From the NCBI GenBank assembly GCA_003254925.1, contig QANZ01027585.1, forward strand, positions 146,355-210,354: DNA of 64,000 nucleotides, read 5' to 3'. Numbering within the stretch: position 1 is the stretch's first letter; the number at the start of each line of letters is the position of its first letter. Below are positions 10,744 through 23,135 of the stretch, piece after piece. Below the pieces are notes generated by a model. It did no database searches. It was not told the DNA's origin and worked only from the letters and a program-made list of their open reading frames with translations. The stretch is from Chamaecrista fasciculata. Its lineage: Eukaryota; Streptophyta; Magnoliopsida; Fabales; Fabaceae. A program made the position numbers and the translations under genes.

Positions 10744-12780
10744 TCGATCCAATTAATTATTAATATTTTATCACGTACAATTAATTAATTAATGAATCAT
10801 ATCATATATAGTTAATTTGTTAGAATTTTAAAATATTGAAGATGTATATGTTTGAAGTGTGAGTGTGGTAGGAGTAGTGTGTGTCGGTCTACTCTTTGCT
10901 TGTATAACTGAATTGGTGATGGTGCTGGTTGGCTAGCAAATAGCAATCCTATCTAGTTTTTTTTGTTTCTAAAGGGTTTATGAATTGGGTACGGTACGTG
11001 TAGAGAAAATCTACTACTATGCCACATGTAGGGTTTGGATGGTAAGCTCTCACAACTGTGGGCTCCAGTTTTGGTATTCCTTTGTCAGGAGCACTGCATG
11101 CTTTTCCTGTTCTCTCTCACTTTTTACACATTTGCTCATTATCTAAGTATTAAGTATTTAACATCAATATTGTTTCTTTCTTCCCTTTTATTTTTCTTTT
11201 ATTTTGTGTGGAAAATATTGCTTCTTTCCATTCTTTATCTCATTAATATATGCTAATCTTTCTATTTTTAACCAACAGTTATGGTTTCAATACTCGTTAA
11301 TTTGTTAGAGATCGTTATATTTGGTTTTTTATGTGCCTCTCTTAATCAATTCTCTTAATTATAAAAAATTCGAAACGCAAAGAGTACTTGAGTAGGAGGG
11401 AAATCGTGGCTTTATAAAATAATTGTCACAAAGTCAAGACTAATGAAGTTGTTAAGGATCTTGTTGGGAAGATTCCTTATCCAATTCTTAATATGTATAT
11501 GTATAAGTATAGATATATATTTAGTTGTGTCATTCAACTCTCGCTTTTGAATATGTGTGTGCAATCTTTGCGTATTCACAGAGTATGCGCGCTGAACGTG
11601 AATAGTGTGAATCCCAGTTCACACAGATAGCATAATAATATTATATAAATATTAAACAGTTGAATCATAAATCTTAATATCTGCATGGAAGTGTTCTTGA
11701 ATATATAATATCACGCCTGAAAGCAACTGTAATTTTCTTTTCTCTGTAGATGATTACAAATTACGTGACGAGTGGTACAGTGAGAGGAAGGTCCTCGTGG
11801 CAATATAATAGCATTCGATTTTTAGATATTTATATTTAATTAATAATTATTGTTCGATATGTTCTTTCCTTTACTTTGACTAATGAGTTAGAAGTAGTAA
11901 ACTTCGATTACACCATCGAAAATAACTATGTTTTTTTCCACAAAAATAAAATAATAGGCTAATAGTCAAATAATAAAACATAGAATGCAATTTGTTAAGA
12001 TATTGTTCGATCCATCTGATGTGTCCAATTTTTTTTTAGTTATTTTGGAGATAAATTTTTCTTCTAAAAAATTAGAATCGAATATATATCAATATGAAGT
12101 ACAAGACGTTTAAATACTAAAATCTCAAAGCATGTGTGTTGAAATTTCAAAGTTCAATATAGCTGATGGATATAATTAAACAAAGCCTTGATATAAATAT
12201 ATTAGGTAGGCACGTACGCTTAAAAACTTATTGGTTCAGTTTAATTTGTAAACAAATATACACATACATCCAATTTCATTATAATTAAATTATATCATTT
12301 CTAAAGTGTGATGAGAATATGATTCTAAATGGGTAAATTAAGAATGTAAAAAATGTAATTACACTTTTAAATTTGAAGTCAAATATCTTTCAACTTAAGA
12401 ATTGGTTAATTTACGATTTCCTTATGCAATAGAAAAGAAGCAGGTGTTAATTTGATATGCTTTTATCACAGCAACAGAATTAAATTCGTATATCACATGG
12501 TGGAAAAATGTAACTTTCTATGTAAATATCAATTTTATCTTTTTTAGTTGATTTCATATTATTTATTTTTTTATTATATCATTACTATTTATTGCTAATA
12601 TCACTCAAAAAATTAAAATGGCCTCCATCACGAAAAGGCTCTTAATATTGCTTAGTATATGGGGTTTGAAATCTTATGATGAATGGAATCTCTCTCTCTA
12701 TAACTAGGTGCATGATAGGAAGTTCATATTAGTCGAGACAAAGCACTAAATATGGCATAAGAAACTAAAAAATATATAAT
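10744..12780. other. CYP78A 3' flank and AT-rich intergenic
   Basis: The first few hundred bases would hold the CYP78A 3' UTR. The remainder shows no coding frame or RNA gene, only AT-rich sequence. Confidence 0.5.
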
Positions 12781-12792
12781 ATATTAAATATT

Positions 12793-13615
12793 AAGACAAA
12801 TTACACTTTGGTACCTTGTGATTTGGTCCGATTCTACTGTGATATCTTGAGAGTCAAAGTGTTATTTCACTGACATGTGATTTTTGTCGTCAACACGTAC
12901 AAAGGGGCCATGTTGTTTGCTTCTGTTAGCATTTAACAGAAGTATTTAACTGAAAGTGTTGACGTGAGTCGATCTTAGCTATTGGTTTCTACTGTATCAT
13001 AGTTGTTAGTTTTCATTGTATCTTAGTTGTTGGTTTTCTCTTGTATCTTAGTTGTCGATTTATATTCCTAGGTTATATAGTAAATACTCATTTTAGTCCT
13101 CAAACTATGGTTAAGTTTCTTTTTGGTCATAAATTACTTTTCTGTTTCATTTTTGTCCTCAAACTTTCGTATTTGTTCTGATTTGGTCCCAAATTTATGA
13201 CTAAGAATGGAATTTTTTTTCTCTTCGCACACTCACTTATTATTAATTTATTATATATATAAGAGAGAAATGATTCATCTTAATTGTTCAAGTTATAAAT
13301 AACGACATAAATTATATAAAATCACATTTTAGGAACTAAAACATAATAAATGTGAAGGTTTAATGACTAAAAGAGAACAAAAAATAGTTTCATGACCATA
13401 ATGAAACTTACCCCAATAATTTGAGGACCAAAATTTATTTTTGTTGCGCTCACATGACTCACATGACCATTTCCCGTTAAATGCTAATGAGAATAAACCA
13501 CAAGGCCATGTTATGTAGGTTAACAGTGAAAATACATATCACTGAAATGATTTTTTTTTTTTTTACTCTCACGGTACACAAACAAAATCGGATCAAACTA
13601 TAAAGTACCAAATGT
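12793..13615. mobile_element. Nested inverted-repeat elements
   Basis: The outer arms (about 12793-12840 and 13571-13615) are inverted copies related to those of the 6460-6948 element. Inside sits a second inverted-repeat element (about 13085-13442) with arms beginning TAAATACTCATTTTAGTCCTC. No clean 9-bp duplication could be assigned to either, so boundaries are approximate. Confidence 0.6.
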
Positions 13616-13905
13616 TATCTACCTTACAATATTATCTATATGATATGATACCAAATATTAATATTATGAATATGAAATCACTTCACATGAAATTTGAAAT
13701 TATTCCACATATGAAATGCACCAAAAATATCATGATCAATATCTAGTACATGTCATGCATGCGTGATAATGTCTTAGTTTGACCAAAAATATAAAAATAT
13801 ATATTATTTTAATTTTTAAAAATATTTAATTCGGTAATTTAAAATGAAAAAAAAGGCACAAAGACGTGAGTGACAGAAGAAGAATCACAGTCCACGATAT
13901 TAATT
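13616..13905. other. AT-rich intergenic
   Basis: No feature recognised. Confidence 0.45.
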
Positions 13906-13914
13906 ATTATTTAT

Positions 13915-14095
13915 GAGTTTTGCTATAAAAATCTAGATAGTTTAAGTTATGGAGTTTTTGTATCTATCTCTCTTCTATCATAATTTTGATTTCCATCAAT
14001 TATCTAAAAAAAATATGTCATAATAAGAGAAAAATAGACAAAAAAAAAAAAGAACTTTATGGCTTAAACTATAGAGTTTTTTTATAGCAAAACTC
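13915..14095. mobile_element. Short MITE, MULE-type, 9-bp TSD
   Basis: A 181-bp element with inverted ends GAGTTTTGCTATAAAAAT and its near complement, flanked by the perfect 9-bp direct repeat attatttat (13906-13914, 14096-14104). Confidence 0.85.
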
Positions 14096-14104
14096 ATTAT
14101 TTAT

Positions 14105-14785
14105 ATACATATAATAAGAAATTAAGAATAGTTCAGTTTGGCTTTCCGATGAAGGAAAAGATTTGCCCGCATGTCCCTATTTCTCGATATCTTGTCAGCC
14201 ATACGCTACGCCCTTAACGTCCTACCTAGCCACTACCCTCATCACCCTTTCAAGATCTCTTCCTGTGCATGAATCCATCGTACGTACTATTGTTTTATAT
14301 TTCTTTTTCATGTTATAATTGTAGGGTGTTACCATGTGCGTTCGTATTTATATTGTCCAAACCCTTATTTTATTAATTCTTTATACATATTTACATATAT
14401 GTTAAATAATTATAACTAACAAAGATTGACTCTAGTAAAATAAATTAGATTCTTTATAGTTTAGTGAACTTAAACTTAAATATCGGTTAAAAAATTAATA
14501 TTTAGCAGTGTCTTAAATTGAATTACTCTTAATAAAAGATACTTATGAAAAATTAAAAACAGATATATTAATTATTATTATTTTGTTGAATTGAGGGACG
14601 TATATATGAAAATCTCCGTATGATTTTGTGCGGACCATGATGCCTCATTGTCTCGTGCTTAAGGTAAGAGAAGAGTATTGAATGACAAATGGTTGCGATA
14701 CGTGTAGGGGTAAACTTAAAGCCGTACACCCAACGATTTTGTTTGGCCTAATAAGTAGTTCTAATTATTAGAACAGAAATAAGAG
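14105..14785. other. AT-rich intergenic
   Basis: No gene or repeat recognised. Confidence 0.45.
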
Positions 14786-14794
14786 AATAAATAA

Positions 14795-15243
14795 GACTTA
14801 ATCTTTTGGTCCCATAACTTGTTAAAGGTTTCAATTTGGTCCCATAATTTTTTTTGTTGCAATTTTGGTCCCATAACTTTTGCAAAAGTCTCAATTTGGT
14901 CCCATTACTTTTTTGTTGCAATTTTGGTCCCATAACTTTTGAAAATGTCTCACCGTTGGTCCCAATACTGATTTTCATCCATTATCTGTCGCTAAAGATG
15001 ATCTGACATACTGAGTTGGATGATGACGTTGCAAATATGAGTGAAGTTATGGGACGGGTGGAAATCAGCTTGGGACCAACGGTGAGACATTTTGAGAAGT
15101 TATGGGACCAAAATTGCAACAAAAAAAGTTATGGGACCAAAGTGAGACCTTTGCCAAAGTTATGGGACCAAAATTACAACAAAAAAAGTTATGAGACCAA
15201 ATTGAATTTGCCAAAATTATGGGACCAAAAGTGCACTTTAGTC
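14795..15243. mobile_element. Hairpin element of the TTTTGGTCCCATAACTT family
   Basis: Two inverted arms are built from tandem units of the form TTTTGGTCCCATAACTTTTG, separated by a short core. It is the same family as 19548-20404, 20918-21374 and 36184-36408. Ends are decayed (GACTTAAT and CTTTAGTC) and I found no target duplication. Confidence 0.7.
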
Positions 15244-15325
15244 ATCTTTAAAACATCACAATTCTCGGTGATTTAAAAAATATAAATTAAGGACAAAAAA
15301 ATAAAATTTTAGTAACCAAATCATG

Positions 15326-15929
15326 TGATAAACTAGAAAATGGTTGGCACTTACCTAGTTCACCGGTTGTGGGCTGCAAGAGCCAAAAGTTGAACAAGAA
15401 CCTGCAAGAGCTTCACAGGGGGGCCCTGCGAAGAGTACTCCGACGCTCAAGTTAGTAAGAGAGTGATAGGAGGCTAAGAGAATTCTAGAGTGTAAAGAGT
15501 AGCTAACCTTGAACTGCTGAGATGGGCTCTATTTATAGAGCAGGGGGAAGGAGGTGGTCAGCGCGCGAGGCGGACCACGTGACCAGACACGATCTCCACC
15601 AGCGGAGATGGTGGAGACCGAGATTTGCGGAGCAAGGCAATCGTGGGTGATTGCGTTACTTAGGACGGCGGGCGCCAGGCAACTGGAGATCGTGGGTGTG
15701 AACAGGTCCGTAGCCCACGATCTCCCGCAGCGTGGATTGCGGAGCAAGGTAGTCGTGGATGACTACGTGTCATTTGGGGGGGTGTGCGCCAAGACTCTGG
15801 ACGGATCATGGCTGCCCCTAACTGTGCAGAGGGCGCCCGATTGGCTCGAGGGCGCCTTACAAGGTGCGGAGGGGAGAAGAGGCCCGGTTCGAGGGTCGTT
15901 TAGGCGTACGCCCAAATAGTAATGTATCA
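15326..15929 (-). mobile_element. Solo LTR, 5-bp TSD tcatg
   Basis: The 604-bp unit runs from TGATAAACTAG to ATGTATCA and is flanked by perfect 5-bp repeats tcatg (15321-15325, 15930-15934), with no internal retroelement sequence. The minus strand carries a TATA box (tctataaatag, about 15528-15538) followed by TTGAGCGTCGGAGTA, a phrase typical of plant gypsy LTRs, so transcription was to the left. It is GC-richer than its surroundings. Same family as 22636-23130. The 121-codon frame inside is not a gene. Confidence 0.88.
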
Positions 15930-15934
15930 TCATG

Positions 15935-16854
15935 TATTACAATTATAAAAGTTTTCTCTAGTTTTTACTTTTTGAAATTTAACAACAAAAAAACACCACC
16001 AGGACATTTTTGAAACACTGCAATATGAAACTCTAGATATATAAGTAATGAAATTATACATTTAACTTTAGAAGAAATTTATACTTCACCTAAGTCATTA
16101 AATAGAATTTTAATAATTTAAATTGAATACAAAAAGAAAGAAAGGGAGAAGGGGTTAAATGGAAAGAATCCACCCACTTAAAATTGTATTGAGTGTTAAG
16201 GAAATTCTCTGGTTTATACTAATTAGCCCTAATTAGTACAAGTTAAATAAGGTGTTTGTGGGGATATGATGATGAAGGTGGGAAGTGTAGAGTATATATA
16301 TGTGGAGTAAATGTGTACGTATAATTTATTCTCTGGTTTGGTTTGTTTGATATGGGGAAGAGTGAGGAGTGAACAGAAGGGATGCTCAGCTGGCAGCTGG
16401 CGTCATACATTAGGACTTAAAGAGTTGTAGTACAAGTAGTAGTATACTAATTATTACATATACTACTCTTAAAATACAATAGTATTACATCAGTATTGTA
16501 TTGCCCTACTAATACTCCCTATATAGCTAGAGGAGGATTCGAGAGAGATAGAGAGAGAGCGCAGGAACCAAAAAGGAGAACAAAAGCACGTGAAAACGGC
16601 AAAATTATTTACTGCAACACATTAATATGTTGTCCTTCCCAACATCAGTTACGTCCCTCTCAACTCATCACTTGCACTCTCTCTCATGGACATGGTCATG
16701 GTAGGCCGCACACACTACTGTAGGCCGCACCCTACTCCTGTACTCTACTGCTCTCTATCTCTCTCTCTCTCTCTTGCCACGCACTTTCCCACTTTTTTTT
16801 ATTAAAAATATTTCTTTTATCAAATTTTATTTCATCGACCCAAATAAAATCAAA
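15935..16854. other. Intergenic with GA and CT microsatellites
   Basis: AGAGAG tracts lie near 16540-16560 and CTCTCT tracts near 16751-16773. No coding frame of note. Confidence 0.5.
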
Positions 16855-16863
16855 TTTTTTATT

Positions 16864-17439
16864 GACAAAACACTCTTTCGTGCCCTTAACGTTTGCGGTG
16901 ATTTTCAGTTATGCTCCTAACGTTTCATTTGTGTCAGTTGTGCCCTCAATGTGAAACATTAGTTTCAACTATGCCCTCACTGTCGTTAGTGTACCGTTTT
17001 TCGGAACTTTTGAGCTTCGGTCCGTGTTCATTTCAGTTTTTTTTTATAAATGAGTTTATGGGTACTCATTTTCGGCTCCTAAGGATCATTTTGCACATGA
17101 AAATTTTGAGAAAAATGCTTTGTTTTGCTGCATTTTGTTTTGGTTCTTTTTGGAGTTCATTGAGTCTGATTTTCTTCGGATTTTGGGCTATTTTGAGCTT
17201 AATCTTTGAAATTGATCCAAGGAATCAAGTTTGTGATGTCCGAAAATTAAAACCCATATGAAATCTGATCAAAACCGAGCACAAATCGTGCGAAAATGGT
17301 GTTTTTTTTGTGGATGATTGAAATTGGGGGCATAATTGAAACTAACGTTTCACATTGGGGCACAACTGACACAAATGAAACGTTAGGGGCATAACTGAAA
17401 ATCACTGCAAACGTTAGGGGCACGAAATGGTGTTTTGCC
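16864..17439. mobile_element. MULE-like inverted-repeat element, 9-bp TSD
   Basis: Ends GACAAAACACTCTTTCGTGC and GCACGAAATGGTGTTTTGCC are imperfect inverted repeats, and the arms carry units of the form GCCCCTAACGTTT. The perfect 9-bp repeat ttttttatt flanks the element (16855-16863, 17440-17448). The 300-bp core is not recognised and has no convincing coding frame. Confidence 0.87.
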
Positions 17440-17448
17440 TTTTTTATT

Positions 17449-19538
17449 TTACCTCTAAACAAATTGGTCCAATATATATCTTTACTTCATAGTTCATTTT
17501 GATGTTTTACTTTTTAAAATATTCAAATTGGTCTTATAATTTTTTCATTGTGGTTCATTTTGGTCCCAAATTACTTAATATATCATTGAATATATCAAAT
17601 ATCTCTTGTTTTAAGTTTGATCAAGATGAGACCAGAGCTATACCAGCTACTTTTGATGAATAATTATCTATCTAAGCAAGGCTATCAATAAATAAGATTA
17701 AATCGAGTATGGAAAGTTAGTTGTTTTTTTTTAACGACCAAACAGACAAAGTTGATCATACTTCTATTATTTCAAGTTTGAATACGACGAGATTTGAGCT
17801 GAGATGCTTTTTACAAGTTCTTTTTCTATTGAAAGTGAGTTTGGCAGCAAAAGATAAGACATTATAAAAAAAATTGGTTTAAATAAACTTTTAAATCCAA
17901 TTTGATATCATTTATTCATGATCCTAACTAGACATTAAAAAAAGACGGGTAAAAAATAATTTGTAACTTTGAATTCTTCGTATTCAAATTTAAAATAAGA
18001 AAGATATGACTAATTTTACTTTTTTATCATGAAACGAATTATATCTTGGGGTCGATTTAACTTTGTTTATTGATAATTCCAATTAGACATATTAGAAATA
18101 TATCAATAAAAAAATTATATATGTTTTTGTTAATTAAATTATTTTTAAAATGTTTGATAATTCGTATAATGTTATAAAAATGTTTTAATGAGTTTTCCTA
18201 ATTAATATGAAGTTTTTTATTTTGGAGATAAAAAATAAAATTATAAGTTAAATTTATGAATTTTTATTTTATTTTCTCAATTCCTCGATTTTTGATAATT
18301 AAATATATACTTGTATAATTATCCTCACTTAGTAATTGTCTTTGAGAGTACATCACCGGCCACTTTCTACTCTAATGTCAAAATTGATCAATCACGTACA
18401 TTTTCTTGCAACTCGATCATCATTTTTTTTTTCAATAAAACTATATCTTTTTTATTCAATTTATATTTCTTTCAAATTATATATTTTTTTTTACTATAAG
18501 TATTGCATGCAGAATTTCATATTAATTCAATCATCTTAATTATATTTACCAAAAAAATATCTTAATTACTGTCACAATAAAAAAAATAAACTAATTAATT
18601 AAAAGTTTTCTTTACTAACAAAAACTAAATAAAAAGAGAGGTAAGCCTAATTTTTAAACTTTTTAAAATAACATCCTTAATAAGAAGTATTGAGAATTTG
18701 GTCCATAAACCAATTAAACAAAAGAAATCTATTTAGAGTCAACTTGATCTACAGCTGTTCTGGCCAATCTAAAATGATTTAATAATATAAACCGAATAGC
18801 TTTCACTAATCCGAATTTCATAACATTGCATGGTTCCATGGATGCACTTGACATTTGAAGGAAAAACACCTTTTGTTAGTGGTCTCTGGATAGTTACTGC
18901 ATAAGCATGGGTGATAGGGTTTTATATATGGATTTATTTAACATGTGAACATGTGCCCTTAAGGCATATTTTAAAGTTTCTTTTGATTGAGTTAATAGAA
19001 CATTTCTTATCTTAAAATTTATAAAAATTCATTTAAAAGATAAAGTGCGTGTCAGGGGAATTAAGGGAGTGTTTGGTTTGTTGAGTGATAATTATGTGTG
19101 AGAAAGAGAAAGAGAGAGAGTGTGGTAGCTTCAGAGTGGTTTCTGAGAACGTAGGTGCAGGCAGAGCAGTGAAAGTTATTGGGCTACGACTACATTAATT
19201 TTTACAAAACAACCTTCCCACGATACAACTGTGCTAACACAGTAACCCCATTACGTAATGCTATATATGGAACTGTTCACCCACTCAATCTCTGTTCCTC
19301 ATATTTACTTTCTTTCCTTTCTCTTCAACTATACATGCAACTGGAATCGATGAGGATTTGATATCTTCACAATCAAACTATTTCATTAAAAATTTATTAA
19401 AATTAAATTATTTGATTTTATTGATAGTAGAGATATGCAATTAACCCAATTAAATTATTTATATTTGTATTTAGTGTTTTATTTTTATTTCCATATTTTA
19501 AAATGAAATTATTTTTTTTATCATCATGTAATTTATTA
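17449..19538. other. AT-rich intergenic with decayed repeat arms
   Basis: 17465-17600 resembles one arm of a TTTTGGTCCC-type element without a partner. The block 18936-19043 recurs in diverged form at 20636-20748. No gene seen. Confidence 0.5.
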
Positions 19539-19547
19539 TATTTTTTA

Positions 19548-20404
19548 GGCTTAAGTGCACTTTTGGTCCCATAACTATGACAAAGGTTTCATTTTGGTCC
19601 CATAACGTTTTTTGTTGCAATTTTGGTCCCATAACTATGACAAAGGTTTCATTTTGGTCCCATAACTTTTTGTTGCAATTTTGGTCCCATAACTTCTCAA
19701 AAGATTCCACCATTAGTCCCTTGGTGAATTCCATCCATATTTAACCATTAAGTATGACGTGACATAGTAACTAGGATCATGATGTGGCAAAATAAGATGA
19801 AGTGAACTGAAATAGGATCTATATGCAACATATTAAAACTTCTCTATACCCAACCAAAAAATATACAAAGAGTGGTACTGACAGGGACCAATTTGGTGGG
19901 GAAGAAGAGACTTCAAGCAGAAGGCGCCGACGAAGTCAATGGGATCCTTAGCCAGAGTCGAACGACCAAAGCGGCGGCAACGACGAATCGGGAAGCGGAA
20001 CGAGGAAGAGGAAGTCCCGTTGGGCTGACGAGGAAGAGGAAGTACCACTCTTTGTATATATTGTGGTTGGGTATAGATAAGTTTTAATATGTTGCATATA
20101 GATCCTATTTCAGTCCATTTCATCTTATTTTGCCACATCATGATCCTAGTCACTATGCCACGTCATACTTAACGGCTAAATATGGATGGAATTCACCAAG
20201 GGACTAACGGTGGAACCTTTTGAGAAGTTATGGGACCAAAATGAAACCTTTGTCATAGTTATGGGACCAAAATTGCAACAAAAAAGTTATGGGACCAAAA
20301 TGAAACCTTTGTCATAGTTATGGGACTGAAATTGCAACAAAAAAAGTTATGGGACCAAAATGAAACCTTTGTCATAGTTTTGGGACCAAAAGTGCACTTA
20401 AGCC
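19548..20404. mobile_element. Long-hairpin MULE-like element with GC-rich core, 9-bp TSD
   Basis: The ends GGCTTAAGTGCACTTTTGG and CCAAAAGTGCACTTAAGCC are perfect inverted repeats, flanked by the 9-bp repeat tatttttta (19539-19547, 20405-20413). The two arms pair over roughly 320 bp each, including nonrepetitive sequence. Between them lies a unique GC-rich core of about 165 bp (19877-20041) that looks unlike its AT-rich surroundings and could be captured gene sequence. No transposase. Confidence 0.88.
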
Positions 20405-20413
20405 TATTTTTTA

Positions 20414-20908
20414 TTATGAAATCTTATTATCGTACAAAAATATTTTATTTGAGTCATTATTAACTACCGTTTTATTCTTCACAATTGTTTCCTTTCTAAT
20501 CTTATTTGTCACTTCCTGATTTAATCTATAATTTTAAATTATAAAAGACCAAAAAAAAAACTTTTAAGATAAAAATATAAAATCACTTTAAAGTTTAAAC
20601 ATTCCAACAAAAAGATTCTTTCATATAATTTTATGGATTTATCTAACATTTGCCTTTAGGACACATTTTTAAGGTTTCTTCTAATTGTTTAGTAGAGTAT
20701 CTCATATCTTGAAATCTACGAAAATTCATTTAAAAGATAATTTTTAATGTTTGAAAACTCACTTGACCAATCAAAAGAAACCTTAACATGTACCCGGGGC
20801 ACATATTAAAAGACCCTAAATTTATTCATACATGGATGGGGCATTTCTATATATCGCATGTGTTGATCGCGCGAGTTGATCTCGCAAGGCACACAATTCG
20901 ATATTAAT
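20414..20908. other. Intergenic with a MITE-like hairpin
   Basis: About 20640-20815 contains inverted similarity (aaggtttcttctaattg against caatcaaaagaaacctt). Part of it is repeated from 18936-19043. Boundaries are unclear. Confidence 0.5.
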
Positions 20909-20917
20909 TAGTATATA

Positions 20918-21374
20918 AGTTTAAGTCCACTTTTGATCTCTTAACTTTTGCAAAGGTTTTAATTTGGTCCTCTAATTTTTTTGTTGCAATTTTGGTCCTT
21001 TAACTTTTGAAAACGTCTCAATTTAGTCCCCTAACTTTTTTGTTGCAATTTTAGTTCTCTAACACTTGAAAACGTCTCATCATTGGTCTCAAGTGCACTT
21101 TTTCATTCCATTATCTGTCGTTAGTGCTGATCTAGCAAGCTGAGTTGACTGATGATGTGACAAATAAGAGTTAAGTGGATTAAAAAATGACCATTATGGG
21201 GAGTCTTTTTATGACTTGGAAGTGCACTTGAGACCAACGGTGAATGTTTTCAAAAGTTAGGAGACTAAATTGAGACTTTTTCAAAAGTTAAGGGACCAAA
21301 ATTGCAACAAAAAAAAGTTAGGGGACCAAATTGAAACCTTTCTGAAAATTAGGGGACAAAAAAGCACTTAAGCC
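20918..21374. mobile_element. MULE-like hairpin element, 9-bp TSD
   Basis: Member of the TTTTGGTCCC family with ends AGTTTAAGTCCAC and GCACTTAAGCC, flanked by the perfect 9-bp repeat tagtatata (20909-20917, 21375-21383). The left end has mutated from GGCTTAAG. Confidence 0.86.
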
Positions 21375-21383
21375 TAGTATATA

Positions 21384-22630
21384 TATGATTAATAGCCCAA
21401 CTAATTAATCCACTCTTTTTAGAAGTATATTATTCGGCAGCATTAAAATATGGGGTCATAGATATATGTATAAAGCTTGCCAATTCTCTGTATGAAATAA
21501 ACAAAGATCTTATTATAATAATAAAGAAAAACATGTTGGTTCAAAAAAAAAAGATGATTATTTTCATCTAATGCGAACTATTTAAATTATAAATATCTTA
21601 AGTGTGATATGATACACAATCAGTTGGTCAGCTGTTTAACTAAAAATCACGTAAAAAAATTTATCAGAGCTTGCGATGTTTATGCTTTATATATAATCTC
21701 TATTCTCTATAAAACCTTTTATGAGGATTGTGGCGTGATATACTGAAATGCTCAAAAGAAATTTAAAATAACAAAGTATACTTCATATCCAACTTTTTAA
21801 TTAATTAGGAACGTTGAAAGATGTTTAGCTAAAAAACAAACACGGAAAGATATGTTGGTTGGAACGTATAAGAGGAGAGACTTCATATTAATATATAAAT
21901 GTTGGACCAACCAAACAACTATATATATATATATATAATACATCAATTTTACTTATTCATTTTATGCTGTAAACAAGGATTAATGTCATTGTTCAAATAA
22001 AAGTAAGGAAATTAAGGCTGATTAATTAATTAAATCAAATCAAATTGAATTAAAAGAAAGAAGTCAAACGGTGCCTAAATTTGGTTGATCGAGTGAATGT
22101 AGAAAATGAGGATATTGAGGGGGCACCGACACAATAACGTAGGCTTAAAGAATGTCGCATTTTTCATGCAAACTATTAATAAAAGCATTCAAATCAAAGT
22201 TGCCTGATTTCACATCAGCAAAACGACATTATCAATTATTAACACTTTCCACTGGTTTCATCTGATCATACGTAGATAACTAGATATGATATGCTCTCTC
22301 TCTAGCTAGCAACCAGGCGCACACACACATACATATGAAGATATTACACTAGTAGATCTTATATAGGGGTGACTGGGGTGACTATATATGTATCACTTGA
22401 TGGGTTGAGTAAAATTACATATAGTTGGTATGTATTAAAACATATATATTTTATACAAAATTTATTATTTAATCTTTGAATTTATATTAAATTTTTATTC
22501 TTTTTTTCAATGACAAAATCTTTAACAATTATAATAGATTAGAGATTTAATAGTATATTTTAATTATTTAAAAACTAATTAATTAATTCGGTTTAAATTT
22601 AAGAATTAAATAATAATTTTTTTTCTATAT
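21384..22630. other. AT-rich intergenic
   Basis: An AT microsatellite lies near 21929-21946 and a short CA run near 22320. No gene recognised. Confidence 0.45.
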
Positions 22631-22635
22631 GTTAT

Positions 22636-23130
22636 TGATAAAATGATAAACTAGAAAAGGGATAAACTTACCTAGTGTGTTTGAATGTCAAAATACCTGC
22701 AAAGAATTCACAGGAATGCTCTGCGAAGAATACTCTAACGCTCAAGTTAGTGTTTGAGTGATAAGAGAGCAAGAGGATTCTAATGTGTAAAGAGTAGCTA
22801 ACATTTAACTGTTGGGTTGAGCTCTATTTATAGAGCAGAGCGAAGGGTGGGGGCCAGCGCGCGGGGCACACCACGTCGTAGCGCACGATCTCCATCAGCG
22901 AGAGTGGTGGAGACCGAGAATTGCGGAGCAAGACAATCGTAGGTGATTGCGAGTTGTGTTGGGGGCGAGCGCCATCGGACTGGAGAACGTGGGTCATAAC
23001 CAAGTTCGTGGCCGCCCTGCAATGCACGGAGAGGCACTTGATTGATTCAAGCGCCCCCCGAAGAGTTCGGGAAGAAGGAGAGGCCTGGAGCGAAGGCCTA
23101 TTAGGCGCACGCCTAAATAGTGATGTTTCA
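22636..23130 (-). mobile_element. Solo LTR, 5-bp TSD gttat
   Basis: The 495-bp unit runs from TGATAAAATGATAAACTAG to GATGTTTCA with perfect flanking repeats gttat (22631-22635, 23131-23135). It shares its layout and much sequence with the solo LTR at 15326-15929: minus-strand TATA box (about 22823-22835), TTGAGCGTTAGAGTA, GCGCGCGGGGC-rich middle. It is a shorter, diverged copy of that family. Confidence 0.87.
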
Positions 23131-23135
23131 GTTAT

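Noticed and set aside
12781..13640. 9-bp target duplication for the nested element
   Set aside because: Candidate flanks match at only about six of nine positions, so no boundary claim is made.
13868..13892. String resembling microRNA156 (gtgacagaagaagaatcac)
   Set aside because: Several mismatches in the mature region and no matching star arm within hairpin distance.
15554..15919. 121-codon frame in GC-rich DNA
   Set aside because: Lies wholly inside a solo LTR and has no domain.
16911..17261. 116-codon frame with hydrophobic runs
   Set aside because: Covers the arm and core of a MULE-like element; hydrophobicity comes from T-rich sequence.
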